DNA of 64,000 nt, taken from the NCBI RefSeq assembly GCF_947493125.1, contig NZ_CANLQB010000001.1, forward strand, positions 124,001 through 188,000, in the 5' to 3' direction. The position numbers and the translations under genes were made by a program. The notes under the pieces are model-generated. The model did not search any database. It was not told the DNA's origin and saw only the letters and a program-made list of their open reading frames with translations. Within the stretch, counting starts at the first letter, position 1; every line of letters starts with the position of its first letter. The stretch comes from an uncultured Roseobacter sp. Its GTDB lineage: Bacteria; Pseudomonadota; Alphaproteobacteria; Rhodobacterales; Rhodobacteraceae. Below, in pieces: positions 9,323-16,579 of the stretch.

Positions 9323-10636
9323 CTAGCTCACCACTTTCAACTGTTGCGGATCAGTCGCGGTCCGGTTGCGGTCGAACACATAGGGGTCGCGGTCTGACAG
9401 CATCATGTCGATCACAGCGCGCAACAATTGGCGACGCCCGCGGCTGGCGTAGAAGCTGCCCGGCAATTGGCTGGTTTTGAGGAGGAATGCGCGAAAGTCT
9501 CGATAGGCCATGCGATCCGGGCGCTTGGGATTGGCGAAAAACCGCGAGAGCGCTTGGTCGGAGACCAGTTCGGGCTTGTTGTAGACGGCGGCTCCAAACG
9601 CTCTCAGGGGGATGCCACGCCAGAGCGCTTGCTGACCCGACGTCGAATTGACCGTGACCGCGCTTCGGGCTTCCTGGAGGATGCCGGCGAGCTTGCCGCC
9701 GCGCAGGTAATGCACGCGGTCCGCGATCCCGGCTGCGCGGGCAAACCGGCGAATGTCGCGGCGTAGGGGCGCGCGCCCATCTTCGAGCGGATGGGCCTTG
9801 AACACCAGATGGTGATGGGCGGGCGCTCCGGCGGCGAACTGCGTGATGACGAGTTGCAGGAAGTCCGCCTGCCGCTCGAAGGGGGCGTGCATCTGGAAGG
9901 CGCTGTCATGCTCGAGCTGCAGCAGCGCGACGTGATAGGGAAAGCCGCCTTTCTGGATGCGAAAGGTGGCCCATCGCCGCTCAAGCGCCTGCAGGGGCAT
10001 CAGAAGCAGCCGGTGGAGATAGAGGCGAAATTCCTGCGCGACGTTCAGCGACCGATGGGGCCGGAATTGCCCATAGCGCTGGTTCAGCAGCATGACGAAG
10101 CCATGATAAAGCGCCCCGTAAAACACGTGTTGACGCATATCGCCCCAATGGCAGGGGGGAACGGGTGGGTCGCGCAGGGCATCGGCCTGCGCGTTTCGCA
10201 TCTGGGCCAGCGGCATATCCATCAGCGGCGAGTGGCCGTTTGAGCCGCCGCGTTCATAGCTCACCCAGTAGGGACGCAAATAGCCCTCTTCGAAGACGTG
10301 TATGCGGATACCCCGCTGCCTCGCTGCCCGCACGGCGGCAGCATGCATCCACCGTGTATCGGCGTAGAGCACGATGTCGGTGACGCCCTTCTCCTCCAGA
10401 ACGCCGCTCAGAAAGTCCTCCCAGGCCTCCTGCGCAGCGCGAAATGGAATATAGCTGCCTCTGCGCGGCCAGAAGATGCTGTCCCCCATGTTGAACCCGA
10501 TGCGCCACACGGTGGCGCCGGTTTGGGTGAGTTTCTCTCCAAGTTGGAAAAAGAAGGGTCCGTGCGGCCCTTGCAGGAACAAAAACACGCGTTTGGGTGT
10601 CAGGCGGCCCGATGCCGCGATGGGGGTCGTCGTCAC
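9323..10636 (-). CDS. kpsS: Capsule biosynthesis protein KpsS (beta-Kdo transferase)
   Basis: A 437-residue KpsS-family protein. KpsS adds the first beta-Kdo to the phosphatidylglycerol-type lipid acceptor of group 2-like capsules. Visible signatures are VFLFLQGPHGPFFFQLGEKL at residues ~17-36, HVFEEGYLRPYWVSYE near 130, LVFKAHPLEDGR and VTVNSTSGQQALWRGIPLRAFGAAVYNKPELV. The HP and NSTSG motifs parallel the KpsC motifs. The start is a GTG at 10634-10636 with GAGAG about 10 bases upstream. It is the first gene of the minus-strand capsule unit and reads away from ribE. Confidence 0.92.
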   Translation of the reverse strand: MTTTPIAASGRLTPKRVFLFLQGPHGPFFFQLGEKLTQTGATVWRIGFNMGDSIFWPRRGSYIPFRAAQEAWEDFLSGVLEEKGVTDIVLYADTRWMHAAAVRAARQRGIRIHVFEEGYLRPYWVSYERGGSNGHSPLMDMPLAQMRNAQADALRDPPVPPCHWGDMRQHVFYGALYHGFVMLLNQRYGQFRPHRSLNVAQEFRLYLHRLLLMPLQALERRWATFRIQKGGFPYHVALLQLEHDSAFQMHAPFERQADFLQLVITQFAAGAPAHHHLVFKAHPLEDGRAPLRRDIRRFARAAGIADRVHYLRGGKLAGILQEARSAVTVNSTSGQQALWRGIPLRAFGAAVYNKPELVSDQALSRFFANPKRPDRMAYRDFRAFLLKTSQLPGSFYASRGRRQLLRAVIDMMLSDRDPYVFDRNRTATDPQQLKVVS

Positions 10637-10766
10637 AGTCGCGTTTCACTCTCTGCTGTCACCCCACCGGCGTTATGGCACTTTGCGGGCGATCCAGCAA
10701 GCGCGGGGGCTTGTCACTGCCCGGGCGCCCGGCTAACTGACGTCGAAGACGACAGGAAAGCACCCC

Positions 10767-11360
10767 ATGTTCACTGGCATTGTCACCGATATCGGCGAGA
10801 TTACCGCACTTACCCAAGAGGGCGACCTTCGGGTTCGGATTGCAACCAGCTACGACACACGGAGCATCGACATGGGCGCCTCGATTGCGTCGGACGGTGT
10901 GTGCCTGACGGTCGTGGACCTTGGCCCGGACTGGTATGAGGTGCAGGTCAGCGCAGAGACCGTGGACAAGACCAATCTGGGCACTTGGACGGTTGGCAGC
11001 CGGGTGAACCTCGAGCGGGCGCTGCGCGTGGGCGATGAGTTGGGCGGCCATATCGTCTCCGGCCACGTGGACGGTGTGGCCGAGGTGATCTCGGTGACCG
11101 AGGAGGGCGACAGCACCCGTGTTGTGCTGCGCGCGCCGGAGGATCTGGCGCGCTTCGTCGCGCCGAAGGGGTCTGTCGCGCTCAACGGCACGTCTTTGAC
11201 GGTGAATGAAGTCGACGGCGCCGAGTTCGGGATCAACTTCATTCCGCATACGAAGCTGGCGACGACCTGGGGCGATGTGGCTGTTGGCGATCAGGTGAAC
11301 CTCGAGATCGACACGCTCGCGCGTTACGTCGCGCGCCTTGCGGAGATGCACAGCAGCTGA
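10767..11360 (+). CDS. ribE: Riboflavin synthase, alpha subunit
   Basis: A 197-residue enzyme that dismutates two 6,7-dimethyl-8-ribityllumazine molecules to riboflavin. It starts with the family hallmark MFTGIV. It shows two tandem lumazine-binding barrels (GVCLTV with VSAETVDKTNLG; then SGHVDGVAEV, NGTSLTVNEV and FIPHT). The C-terminal helix VNLEIDTLARYVARL is present for trimerisation. A GACAGGAAAG ribosome site precedes the ATG. The gene lies between the capsule insertion and ribBA. I see no FMN-riboswitch-like leader upstream. Confidence 0.96.
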   Translation: MFTGIVTDIGEITALTQEGDLRVRIATSYDTRSIDMGASIASDGVCLTVVDLGPDWYEVQVSAETVDKTNLGTWTVGSRVNLERALRVGDELGGHIVSGHVDGVAEVISVTEEGDSTRVVLRAPEDLARFVAPKGSVALNGTSLTVNEVDGAEFGINFIPHTKLATTWGDVAVGDQVNLEIDTLARYVARLAEMHSS

Positions 11361-11435
11361 GCGTCTCCTGCGTCTGGTCAAGGCCGCTGCGCTGCGATAT
11401 GAGCCTGCGCAAGTGGAACGAAAGGCGCATGCGCG

Positions 11436-12560
11436 ATGAGCTTTGAAACCCCCGGGGCAATCGAGACGGATTTGCGCGCCAAGATTGCGCCAATCGAAGA
11501 CATTATCGAGGATGCCCGGAAGGGCCGGATGTTCATTCTGGTCGATCACGAAGATCGGGAGAATGAAGGCGATCTGGTGATCCCTGCGCAGTTCGCCGAT
11601 GCCGAGGCCATCAACTTCATGGCGACCCACGGGCGCGGGCTCATCTGCATGCCGCTGACGGCGGAGCGTGTCGAGACGCTTGGGCTGCCCATGATGGCTG
11701 TCAACAATTCCTCGCGGCATGAAACGGCGTTCACGGTCTCGATCGAAGCCCGGGAGGGCGTGACCACCGGGATCTCAGCTGCGGATCGCGCGCTGACGGT
11801 TGCGGTGGCGATCAGCGAACAGGCGGGTGCTGCGGATATCGCGACGCCTGGCCATGTCTTTCCCTTGCGCGCGCGGCAAGGTGGGGTGCTGGTGCGGGCC
11901 GGGCATACCGAAGCCGCTGTCGACATCAGCCGGCTAGCGGGGCTGCATCCCTCCGGTGTGATCTGCGAGATCATGAAGCCTGACGGCGATATGGCGCGTT
12001 TGCCGGATCTGATCGCGTTCGCCGCCGAACACGGGCTGAAAATCGGCACGATCAGCGATCTGATTTCTTACCGTCTCAAGCATGACAACCTGCTCCGCCT
12101 TCGGGACGAACGGGAGGTCACCTCGGCTTACGGTGGCGACTGGCACATGCGTGTGTTCGCGGATGAGATCACCGGCACCGACCACGTGGTTCTGAGCAAG
12201 GGGGATCTGAGCGACCACGCGCCCATTCTGGTCCGGACCCATGCGCTGAACGCGCTGGAAGACGTGCTGGGCCTCGGCCCGAGCCCTGCGGATGAACTGC
12301 CGCGGGCGATGGAGATCATCGCGCAGGAAGGGCGGGGCGCCGTGCTGCTCTTCCGCGAACCGCACCCCAAGCTGCGGCTTGATGGAGACGAAGACGAGGG
12401 CCCGCGTACGATCAAGCGCACCGGGGTCGGTGCGCAGATCATGTCCAGCCTCGGGTTTCGGGATCTGATCCTTCTGACCGACAGTCCTCAGACAAAGTAT
12501 CTGGGTCTGGAGGCTTACAATCTGTCTATCGTGGGCACGCGCCCGATCACCAAGGAGTAG
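11436..12560 (+). CDS. ribB: DHBP synthase with degenerate GTP cyclohydrolase II-like domain (RibBA/RibBX)
   Basis: 374 residues. The N-terminal half is 3,4-dihydroxy-2-butanone-4-phosphate synthase: DHEDRENEGDLV at 37-48, NNSSRHETAFTVSIEA, TPGHVFPLRAR and GHTEAAVDI are all intact, so it should convert ribulose-5-phosphate. The C-terminal ~165 residues have the length and position of a RibA domain. They lack the zinc-binding Cys cluster and the RVHSECLTGD/RCDCG motifs; the corresponding stretch reads ILVRTHALNALEDVLG. GTP cyclohydrolase II activity is therefore unlikely, as described for proteobacterial RibBX proteins. A true RibA would have to be encoded elsewhere. Three bases separate it from ribH. 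Confidence 0.93.
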   Translation: MSFETPGAIETDLRAKIAPIEDIIEDARKGRMFILVDHEDRENEGDLVIPAQFADAEAINFMATHGRGLICMPLTAERVETLGLPMMAVNNSSRHETAFTVSIEAREGVTTGISAADRALTVAVAISEQAGAADIATPGHVFPLRARQGGVLVRAGHTEAAVDISRLAGLHPSGVICEIMKPDGDMARLPDLIAFAAEHGLKIGTISDLISYRLKHDNLLRLRDEREVTSAYGGDWHMRVFADEITGTDHVVLSKGDLSDHAPILVRTHALNALEDVLGLGPSPADELPRAMEIIAQEGRGAVLLFREPHPKLRLDGDEDEGPRTIKRTGVGAQIMSSLGFRDLILLTDSPQTKYLGLEAYNLSIVGTRPITKE

Positions 12561-12563
12561 CGC

Positions 12564-13115
12564 ATGGCCGTGAATGAAGAGCACTATGTCCTGCCGCGGC
12601 CGGAGTTCGACAAGCCGGTGAAAATCCTGATTGTCGTGGCGCCTTACTACAAGGATATCGCCGACAACCTCGTCGCCGGGGCGAAGGCCGAGATCGAGGC
12701 CGCGGGTGCAACCTGGGAGCTGATCGAGATGCCCGGTGCGCTGGAGGTTCCGACGGCCATCGGCATTTCGGACCGGCGCAGCAATTTCGACGGCTATGTC
12801 GCACTGGGCTGTGTGATCCGGGGGGAGACCACGCATTACGAGACGGTCTGCAACGACAGCAGCCGCGCGCTGCAGTTGCTGGGCCTGCAGGGGCTTTGTA
12901 TCGGGAACGGTATCCTGACGGTCGAAAACCGGCAGCAGGCCGAAGTGCGGGCGGATGTACAGGGCCAGAACAAGGGGGGCGGAGCAGCGGCGGCGGCCTT
13001 GCATCTGGTTGCGATGGCTCGTAAGTGGGCGACCCAATCGAAGGGCATCGGCTTCAAGCCCGCGGGACAGGACACCGTGATCGCCGGCTCAAGTGACGGA
13101 TCCAGGACGGCATGA
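12564..13115 (+). CDS. ribH: 6,7-dimethyl-8-ribityllumazine synthase
   Basis: A 183-residue lumazine synthase, which condenses the RibD product (after dephosphorylation) with DHBP. Characteristic segments are the substrate-binding MPGALEVPTAIG near residue 54 and the catalytic GCVIRGETTHYETVCNDSSRAL near 90, with the conserved His, then GNGILTVENRQQAEVRA. It is about 25 residues longer than the E. coli enzyme because of extensions at both ends (C-terminus KSKGIGFKPAGQDTV-like), a common alphaproteobacterial feature. The stop overlaps the nusB ATG (ATGA), and the gene starts three bases after ribBA. Confidence 0.96.
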   Translation: MAVNEEHYVLPRPEFDKPVKILIVVAPYYKDIADNLVAGAKAEIEAAGATWELIEMPGALEVPTAIGISDRRSNFDGYVALGCVIRGETTHYETVCNDSSRALQLLGLQGLCIGNGILTVENRQQAEVRADVQGQNKGGGAAAAALHLVAMARKWATQSKGIGFKPAGQDTVIAGSSDGSRTA

Positions 13116-13594
13116 CATCGCTGCACAGCAACCTCTCTGGCAACCAACGCCGGAAAATGAAGTCCGCGACGCGGCTCTATGCCGTTCAAGCGCTGTTCCA
13201 GATGGAGCACTCCGCCCAGACTGTGGACGCGGTGCGCGCCGAGTTTCTCGATCATCGGTTCGGAGCCACCTACGACGGCGAAGAAATGCTCGACGGCGAT
13301 ATCTCCCTGTTCGAGACCTTGCTCGAGCGGGCGGTGAACGACCAGGCGGCCATCGACCAGATGACAGATCGGGCGCTGGTCGCGAAATGGCCGCTGGGCC
13401 GGATCGACCCGACTCTGCGGGCGCTGTTCCGGGCTGCGGGAGCGGAACTGCAGGACAGGCAGACCCCTCCCAAAGTTGTGATCACTGAATATGTCGATGT
13501 GGCGCGCGCCTTCTTCCCAAATGGTAAGGAGCCGAAGTTCGTGAACGCCGTGCTTGACCATATGGCGCGGGAAACTGCACCAGAGGCGTTTTGA
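13112..13594 (+). CDS. nusB: Transcription antitermination factor NusB
   Basis: A 160-residue all-helical RNA-binding factor that acts with NusE (S10) in rRNA antitermination. It shows the NusB patterns RLYAVQALFQMEHS near residue 22, DPTLRALFRAAGAEL near 107, PPKVVITEYVDVARAFFP and KFVNAVLDHMAR at the end. The ribH-nusB order with a four-base overlap is the standard context. No anomalies. Confidence 0.95.
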   Translation: MTSLHSNLSGNQRRKMKSATRLYAVQALFQMEHSAQTVDAVRAEFLDHRFGATYDGEEMLDGDISLFETLLERAVNDQAAIDQMTDRALVAKWPLGRIDPTLRALFRAAGAELQDRQTPPKVVITEYVDVARAFFPNGKEPKFVNAVLDHMARETAPEAF

Positions 13595-13638
13595 AACCGG
13601 CGATAGTTGCTCTAGCTTTATCTCCCAAGGAGGCAGAC

Positions 13639-13944
13639 ATGCCACGGGTTGTCAGACTGTATGTGAAAAGTGCCCTGACCGGTTTTGCCGCGGCAGGCGC
13701 GTTTGTCGCCCTTGTTTTATGGCTCAATGTCGCGAACCTGTGGCACCTTGTGTCGACCTCGGACGTGGCGATCATGGCAGTGGCTGTCTTCTGGGTGTTG
13801 AACGGAATCGTCTTTTCAGGCGTGCAATTTGCCTGGGCGATCACCGCGATGGCCGCGAGACAGGACAGCAACACCGGCGGCGGTGGTCCCCGGCAGGCCG
13901 TGCCCGTTCTGGTTGCGGCGCAGAAGCGCAAACCGGACCGTTAA
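13639..13944 (+). CDS. Small two-helix membrane protein of unknown function
   Basis: 101 residues starting at the ATG at 13639, which has an excellent AAGGAGG ribosome site. The in-frame TTG at 13591 is not favoured. Two hydrophobic segments are seen (residues ~12-32, AAAGAFVALVLWLNVANLWHL; ~39-65, VAIMAVAVFWVLNGIVFSGVQFAWAI), followed by a basic, Gly-rich cytoplasmic tail. Small membrane proteins of this type occur next to nusB in Rhodobacteraceae. No functional motif was recognised. Confidence 0.75.
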   Translation: MPRVVRLYVKSALTGFAAAGAFVALVLWLNVANLWHLVSTSDVAIMAVAVFWVLNGIVFSGVQFAWAITAMAARQDSNTGGGGPRQAVPVLVAAQKRKPDR

Positions 13945-14015
13945 CGCTAATATTGCCGGAATGCCTCTGGACATTTCCGCTCCAAGTGCCATTTTTATAT
14001 CAAAGGAGACTGGCA

Positions 14016-14129
14016 ATGTATGATTACATTCTTCGTTTTATCCGCAGTGTTTTTGCACAGCCTCAGCAGAATGAATTGCTTATTCCGGTTCGGGTCGAGC
14101 AAAAACAGCCGCCGTTCAAAAGCCACTAA
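14016..14129 (+). CDS. Putative 37-residue small protein
   Basis: MYDYILRFIRSVFAQ then a polar Gln/Pro/Lys-rich tail ending PPFKSH. The ATG at 14016 has AAGGAGAC 8 bases upstream, as good a ribosome site as any gene nearby, and the frame closes with TAA before a hairpin plus T-run. The N-terminal third is an amphipathic, partly hydrophobic helix with basic residues, compatible with membrane association. There is no homology I can name; the support is the ribosome site, reasonable composition and the downstream terminator-like element. Confidence 0.45.
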   Translation: MYDYILRFIRSVFAQPQQNELLIPVRVEQKQPPFKSH

Positions 14130-14164
14130 GGCATTTGCGATCTCACTCTGACGTCGATGTGTCA

Positions 14165-14204
14165 GCAGCGGTGTGACGGGCCCGCTGCGACCGTTTGGTT
14201 TTTT
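14165..14204 (+). terminator. Hairpin with downstream T-run
   Basis: GCAGCGG (14165-14171) pairs with CCGCTGC (14182-14188), and a run of six T occurs at 14199-14204. The T-run is about 10 bases from the stem, further than in a canonical intrinsic terminator, so the call is tentative. It would end the transcript of the small genes at 13639 and 14016. Confidence 0.4.
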
Positions 14205-14384
14205 ATTCCCGAGGACCTGTATTTACAGGTGGGCGCCAGGTAACTTGACCAGGGTCAGGACAGAGCCAGCTCCCTCGGATTTGCTTAAGGCCACTGGAAC
14301 GTAACCAGTCACGCGAAGAGCAGCACCCGTCACCCCCGACATCTAAGTGTCAGCACAGCCAAGGACAAGGGCGGCGCATCGTGG

Positions 14385-14400
14385 TCAAGAATATTCTTGA
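14385..14400. promoter_or_regulatory. Perfect 16-bp palindrome upstream of mmcB
   Basis: TCAAGAATATTCTTGA is a perfect inverted repeat immediately upstream of the SOS-type box and about 30 bases before the mmcB start. It may be a second operator or form part of the promoter. Confidence 0.45.
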
Positions 14401-14405
14401 ACGGT

Positions 14406-14420
14406 GTTCTTGATATGTTC
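14406..14420 (+). promoter_or_regulatory. LexA (SOS) box in front of mmcB
   Basis: GTTC (14406-14409), a 7-base A/T-rich spacer, then GTTC (14417-14420): the alphaproteobacterial LexA consensus GTTC-N7-GTTC. It ends 11 bases before the mmcB ATG, where it would overlap the promoter or transcription start. There is no Shine-Dalgarno between the box and the ATG, so a near-leaderless transcript is likely. About two chance matches are expected per 64 kb counting both strands; the gene context is what makes this one credible. Confidence 0.7.
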
Positions 14421-14431
14421 ATACTTCCGAC

Positions 14432-14890
14432 ATGGCGCATGACGATCTGCATAAGGTTTTGCCCGGGCAACTTCTCGCACGTGGCGCGGGCCGCCTCTTG
14501 TCCAGCTACGGGTTTGTGAGTGTCGAGGAAGTGGCGCCCACCCGGGGTCTGCGGGTCGATGTGATGGGGTTGGGGCCAAAGGGCGAGATCTGGGTGATCG
14601 AGTGCAAGTCAAGCCGGGCTGACTTTCAATCCGACGCCAAGTGGGATGGTTATCTGGAGTGGTGCGACCGCTTTTTCTGGGCCGTGGACGAGCACTTTCC
14701 CACCGATCTTCTACCTGTGGATACCGGTTTGATCATCGCCGATGCCTACGGCGGAGAGGTCATTCGCATGGGACCCGAAAGGAAACTGGCCGCTCCGCGG
14801 CGGAAGGTCATGATCCAGAAGGTGGCGACGACTGCGGCGCGCCGGCTGCAGGGGCTGCGCGACCCGGAGATGGCTGCCGTGTGGGGTTAA
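14432..14890 (+). CDS. mmcB: MmcB-family DNA repair protein
   Basis: A 152-residue protein of the DUF1052/MmcB family. In Caulobacter, MmcB is SOS-induced and acts in the ImuA-ImuB-DnaE2 mutagenic repair pathway. A PD-(D/E)xK nuclease-like core is visible: GLRVDVMGL with D43, then IWVIECKSS with E57 and K59, and a following SDAKWDGYLEWCDRFFWAV segment. The gene has a GTTC-N7-GTTC box 11 bases upstream, which fits SOS control. Its 3' end overlaps the convergent gene at 14887-15084. Intact and of family length. Confidence 0.88.
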   Translation: MAHDDLHKVLPGQLLARGAGRLLSSYGFVSVEEVAPTRGLRVDVMGLGPKGEIWVIECKSSRADFQSDAKWDGYLEWCDRFFWAVDEHFPTDLLPVDTGLIIADAYGGEVIRMGPERKLAAPRRKVMIQKVATTAARRLQGLRDPEMAAVWG

Positions 14891-15084
14891 CGGCCTTTCG
14901 GCATGATCTTGCGGGCGCGGTTGGCCGCCGCGACGATTTCTTCGGCGATCTCATCCGCGTCATCGGGCGAAAAATCCATGGGAATCTCAACTCCGTCCGA
15001 CTCGACGTAGATCCGCACCATGCCCTTGTCGGTCGGCCCGATCTGAAGGTTCGCTTCGATCTCACGTTCCGTATCGATGCCCAT
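14887..15084 (-). CDS. Small acidic protein of unknown function (DUF6324-like)
   Basis: A 65-residue acidic protein, MGIDTEREIEANLQIGPTDKGMVRIYV, then EIPMDFSPDDADEIAEEIVAAANRARKI. It has a beta-hairpin-like first half and an acidic helix in the second. I recall similar short proteins in Rhodobacteraceae but cannot assign a role. The ATG at 15084 has GAGAGGG about 7 bases upstream; the longer open frame to 15600 is antisense to the GNAT gene and rejected. The stop overlaps that of mmcB (TTAA). Confidence 0.7.
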   Translation of the reverse strand: MGIDTEREIEANLQIGPTDKGMVRIYVESDGVEIPMDFSPDDADEIAEEIVAAANRARKIMPKGR

Positions 15085-15165
15085 GGGTGCCCTCTCGCTT
15101 GACGTGGGTGCATCGCTAGCCCGCACCGGCTTGAAAGGCAAGCTGTCCTGCGGTTTGCTGTCACT

Positions 15166-15648
15166 ATGACAGAGGTGACACTCCGACAGTTTGATCGCTC
15201 GGACCGGGACTGGCTGGTGGAGCAGCATGGTGTCCTTTACGCGCGGGCAGAAGGGTTCGATGCAAGCTTTGGCGAGTTGGTGGCCGAGATCCTCGATGAC
15301 TTCATCGCGGATCATGACGCCCGTGCCGAGCGGGGCTGGATTGCCGAGGAAAACGGCCAGCCGTTGGGGTCGATCTTCTGTGTCAGACTGTCTGAGACCA
15401 CCGCCAAACTGCGGCTGTTTCTGCTGGTTCCCGAGGCCCGTGGCAAAGGGCTCGGCAAGCGGCTTTTGACCACCTGTATGGAGTTTGCGGAGACGCGCGG
15501 CTATGCCGGTATGCAGCTCTGGACGCACGAGAGCCACACGGCAGCCGGTGCGTTGTACCGCGCTGCAGGGTGGGATCTGATCAGCGCAAAACCCGTGCAT
15601 TCCTTTGGTCAGGATCTGGTGGAGCAGAGCTGGACCTATCGGTTTTAA
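15166..15648 (+). CDS. GNAT-family N-acetyltransferase
   Basis: A 160-residue single GNAT domain. The acetyl-CoA-binding motif A is clear (LFLLVPEARGKGLGKRLLTTCMEFAETRGY; the R/Q-x-x-G-x-G/A loop is ARGKGLG near residues 91-97), followed by motif B (LWTHESHTAAGALYRAAGW). The start is ATG. The substrate is unknown; related proteins are often annotated as MarR/GNAT-type acetyltransferases without the regulator domain. Followed by tRNA-His. Confidence 0.88.
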   Translation: MTEVTLRQFDRSDRDWLVEQHGVLYARAEGFDASFGELVAEILDDFIADHDARAERGWIAEENGQPLGSIFCVRLSETTAKLRLFLLVPEARGKGLGKRLLTTCMEFAETRGYAGMQLWTHESHTAAGALYRAAGWDLISAKPVHSFGQDLVEQSWTYRF

Positions 15649-15691
15649 CCCTCTTGCAATCCGAATACCGGGCGGATAAATCCAAACCAGT

Positions 15692-15768
15692 GCCGCCTTA
15701 GCTCAGTTGGTTAGAGCGCCTGATTGTGGATCAGGAGGTCCCTGGTTCGAGCCCAGGAGGTGGTACCA
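15692..15768 (+). tRNA. tRNA-His (GTG anticodon)
   Basis: A complete 77-base cloverleaf: acceptor GCCGCCT/AGGTGGT, D-arm GCTC...GAGC, anticodon stem CCTGA/TCAGG with loop TTGTGGA, T-arm CCTGG/CCAGG with TTCGAGC, and encoded CCA. The base before position 1 is T and the discriminator is A, so the universal G-1:C73 identity pair of tRNA-His is absent, as known for a subset of alphaproteobacteria. Confidence 0.97.
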
Positions 15769-16123
15769 TCAATTCAGCAGATTATCAGATATCTTGATGC
15801 GCTTGACGTGCTGCGCGCCGACTCTCGGTGGTCAAGACATCGGACCGAAGGACATGCTTGTTCAGGCTGCATCGTGGATCCTCACAATATCTCTATGGAA
15901 GCGTGCCCGGACCACGACGCAATAGGCGAGCGTACCGCGTTGTCGAAACCGTTCGGAGTTGAAGCGGTGAGGGCGCACAACCCACCGCAAGGCCTTGGCA
16001 AAGATGACCTGGTTCATGGGCCAATGTTGTCTGCCGCGCGTGCGGCGCATCGTCATAGGGTGTGGAGAGCCCGCCCAAGCCAGCTAGCTTTGGGCGATCA
16101 CACGGAAAACAGGTGCATTCACC
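15769..16123. other. Gene-free stretch after tRNA-His
   Basis: About 350 bases without a supportable gene. Open frames on both strands lack ribosome sites and recognisable protein motifs. I see no intact integrase, direct repeat of the tRNA 3' end or insertion-sequence ends, so no mobile element can be claimed despite the tRNA location. Confidence 0.5.
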
Positions 16124-16522
16124 ATGATTGAAATCGCTCTTTTGATCACCGCTCTCTTGTTTGGAGGCATGGTCCTCTACGCTTTTGGTTTCGCGGCATT
16201 CGTCTTCACCGCACTGCCCGCCGAAACCGCTGGCCCACTGATCCGCAAGGCCTTCCCGCACTTCTATCTCTTTGTCTTCGGGTCCTCCGTGCTGGCTGGC
16301 TTGGTTGCAGTATTCCTGGACCCGATGTCGGCTCTCATCCTGGCTGCAATCGCTGCGACCACGGTGTTTGCGCGGCAAGCCCTCATGCCCGCCATCAATC
16401 GAGCGACCGATATGAAGCAGCCCCAGCGCTTCAAGATGCTGCACACGCTCTCCGTGGTCGTGACCTTGTGTCATATCGTCGGCGCCGCCTTTGTTCTGCT
16501 GCGCCTCTCCGGAGCGACCTAG
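16124..16522 (+). CDS. TMEM205-like/DUF4149 membrane protein
   Basis: A 132-residue integral membrane protein with four predicted helices: ~3-28 (ALLITALLFGGMVLYAFGFAAFVF), ~47-65 (HFYLFVFGSSVLAGLVAVFL), ~68-88 (SALILAAIAATTVFA) and ~107-128 (LHTLSVVVTLCHIVGAAFVLL). Between helices 3 and 4 lies the polar stretch ARQALMPAINRATD, followed by RFKMLHTLSV, a pattern typical of this family. Function unknown. No clear partner nearby. Confidence 0.75.
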   Translation: MIEIALLITALLFGGMVLYAFGFAAFVFTALPAETAGPLIRKAFPHFYLFVFGSSVLAGLVAVFLDPMSALILAAIAATTVFARQALMPAINRATDMKQPQRFKMLHTLSVVVTLCHIVGAAFVLLRLSGAT

Positions 16523-16579
16523 CCACTCTTCCAGAGTCCAGGCCCGCTGGACACACGCAAAGCTCAAAGACGCCCGCCG

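Noticed and set aside
10640-10766. FMN riboswitch before ribE
   Set aside because: I looked for the conserved RFN-element sequence blocks and found none.
15769-16123. Integration site or island boundary at tRNA-His
   Set aside because: No integrase and no repeat of the tRNA 3' end were found in the window.
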